Shown here one piece after another: positions 23,701 through 26,700 of a stretch of DNA of 64,000 nucleotides. The DNA lies in assembly GCA_017654935.2 (NCBI GenBank), contig CM065680.1, forward strand, positions 37,934,987 to 37,998,986, written 5' to 3'. Position 1 is the first letter of the stretch; each line of letters starts with the position of its first letter. The DNA comes from Phymorhynchus buccinoides. Its lineage: Eukaryota; Mollusca; Gastropoda; Neogastropoda; Raphitomidae. Made by a program: the position numbers and the translations under genes. The notes under the pieces are model-generated. The model was not told the DNA's origin, ran no database searches, and saw only the letters and a program-made list of their open reading frames with translations.

Positions 23701-26700
23701 CCGTCTTTTGAGGCACTAGGTAAGCAAAAAATATAGACTTGAGGAGGATCTTTCTTATGATGGCTCCGCGACAAAGACATTATTGCTGTCAGTAGGGGGG
23801 TTAGTAGATGGTGTCCTGCATGTTAGCTCAGAACAGGCTCCACTGAACTCTACCGAAGTGACTCAGTAGCAGTGCAGTGTCTCCTCTGGTGGTTGCCTCC
23901 TGACAACCTAACATAGTTTTGCTCTCTTTGGACGGCTGATTTAATATTCTGCAACCTGACAAACCAGGGTGTGACTGAGTTGGGAATTGTAATGAGCGGC
24001 TTGGGAGCAACGCCACTGTATGGCCCAAAAATGTGACAGCAAAAAAAAAAGAAATATAGACCACATGTATGCACTCTCACAAAGTGTGTGTGGGGCGGTG
24101 TGCAGGAGGACCTTCGTAAGGCCATCATGGCGTCCATCCAGGAGGTGGACCCGGGGAACCCCTGGATCAAGGACGCCTCAGGCCGCCATACCAACGTCAT
24201 GGCCCTGCTGGAGTGGCCCCTCGAGGACTCTGACGACTCCGACTCCGAAGTGTCTGTGGCTGCTCTTAGAGAATATGGTAAGGCTCTTTTCTTATACTTC
24301 CAGTTCTATGTAAGAATTGTGGTAGATTCTTACTTGAACAAGAGCTTGTGTGTGTGTGTGTGTGTGTCAATATTTATATTCCAAGCGCTACAGCCAAAAC
24401 TGCCGAACTAGTCATGATGAAAATTGGTTAAAAAATTGAGCCCAATATCCTGATAATGGTATCCTTTTTGACATTTACTCAAATATTCATTGGTAGACAA
24501 AAAGTGAAATGAAAACTGACAACATAGCTTCGTCCAACATGGTGAGACTTTGTTACCTTTGTGGAACTTGAATTTGTGTCGTATGCTACTTGAACTTTGT
24601 TGTGGTTTTATGTTGTGTTGGAAACATCTGAAGGCGTTTCAGTTTAGATCTAAGGAAAGCTTGTTATAAGGATTAATCAGTGGTTGTGACTTCTGGTGTT
24701 ATTATCTACTACAGTTTGATGCCAATTTGAATGTCTGTCAGTGTTTTTCAACAGAATCGAAATCGGATGCATTCCTTCTATTCTGAACAAAACTTAACTG
24801 TCGATAATCTACTGCACACATGCATGATGATTGAAATTTGACTGTTTGAATTTGATTGTAATAAACTTTTGGTGTTTTTGCCTTTTGTTTTATTATGATA
24901 AAGAATGGCTTCGATGTGATTTCATTTTTAGAATTGTCAAGGCTGCAGCATAAGATTAACACTTTCAACACAATCCCTCAGCACACTGCAGTCAAGGAGT
25001 AGAAATACCCTCAGGACTCCCGATTTTGGCCATTCTCAACATTCTCCTAAAAACATTTGGAGATCACAGTGCCTTTATTCTTGTATAGTGGTTTAGATTT
25101 ATCGTTAATCTTTTTAATGATCTAAAAATTGAAAACCAATTCCTTATTATGTGCTTAAATGAATGAGTTGAAAGCAGCCACATCACTGTCGGACACAGGG
25201 ACATTTTGCCTGTTGCTAACACACTAGCATCACGTCTGCAACGGTAAGCTCAGGCGTTGCTAGTATTCAAGTGGCGTGTTGTGAAAAAGGTGAGAGTCTG
25301 TTTCGAGGAAAATAGTTGTGGCTTGCGGTCCTTTAATTCTTCTTACTTGTGGATTGTTCAAGAGTCCTTTAATTAATTATGTAAAAATTCTAGCTGCTTA
25401 CTTGGCAGGCAAGTGCAAGCGGGTGGGGTGCAACCGGCCCAACGCGGTCAACCCCCGCACGCAGGAGGTGCATGAATACTGCAGCCGGCGGTGTAAGCAC
25501 CACGACCAGATGCACAACATGACTGAGGCTGAGCAGCAGCAGCAACAGCAGCAAGGTGGGTCTGATTTAAGGAAGGAATGAGAGAAAGAAAGACTTGAGT
25601 ATGGCAGCCGGCAGTGCAAGCATCACGACCAGATGCACATGACTGAGGCCGAACACCAGCAACAGCAAGGTGGGTCTGATGATTTATTCTGCTAAGAAAC
25701 AAACAAAAGGAAGGAAGGAATAAGAGAAAGAAAGAATGAGTATGGCAGCCGGCGGTGCAAGCACCATGAACAGATGCACATGACTGAGGCCGAACAGCAG
25801 CAGCAGCAGCAGCAAGGTGGGTCTGATGATTTATTCAATTAAAGGGATACCCTGACGAAGGAGTTTTTGCAAGAAGCACATCGAGATCACCAGGAAAACA
25901 CCCTTTACAGAGATCACAACACTCACTTTGCTCTGGTTTCCTAGAAATCAAACCGTCAAATCGGCGATTCCTCCTTGGCGGAGGTGCTGGAAGTCAGATT
26001 CTTTTGGTGAAAGAATGGCCGCCTGAGTCAGACCAAATGGTTTGCACGAAATTTCTACAATATAATTCTCCTGCCTTTGTTCTAGAAATTCTTACAAAGA
26101 TTTTCTCCAGCCGAAGGCGGACATGCTCGGCCTATTTCTTAGTTGGGCGCATAATGGCAGCATGATGCATCAGCGCTCATTTGACGGGAGACTGTCTAAG
26201 TGATCAATAAAGAAGAAGAATCACAATGTTGTGTGTTATTGCAGAGGAAATCCCTGAGGTGATTCTGGACGAGCACATGGACCTGCTTCGAGCCCTGGAG
26301 ATGTCCCGCCTCCAGTACCTCAGGGACACAGGACTGCTGCACGAACCTGAGCAGCAGAAGTCAGTGCAGCGATGATCTTTACCCATGCAATTTACACATC
26401 CAATACCATAATGTTTGGACTATTTGGTCAAACCTTTTCTTCACTCCCTTGATCTGAAAAATTAAAGCTTCCCTTAAGCGGATAAAAACATTGGTATTGG
26501 TATCAGTATTACTTTTATAGTCACAGACACCCGTCTCTGTGAAATTCGGGTTGCTCCCACCTGGAGAGTGTGCCGCAGTTAGTGCTGAGGCACACATTTA
26601 AAAAACAATTTTGCATGCGTTTTTTGTGTGATTGATGGGGAAGGGGGAAAGGGTTAAATTTTGACCAAATGACAACTTTTTCATTACCACTGGGTTCTTT

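Noticed and set aside
26360..26375. Exon n as the terminal ANKIB1 exon ending at TGA
   Set aside because: A GTCAGT donor at 26360 gives exact phase to two further exons with a UIM-like motif and a long open tail; kept only as a possible alternative isoform.
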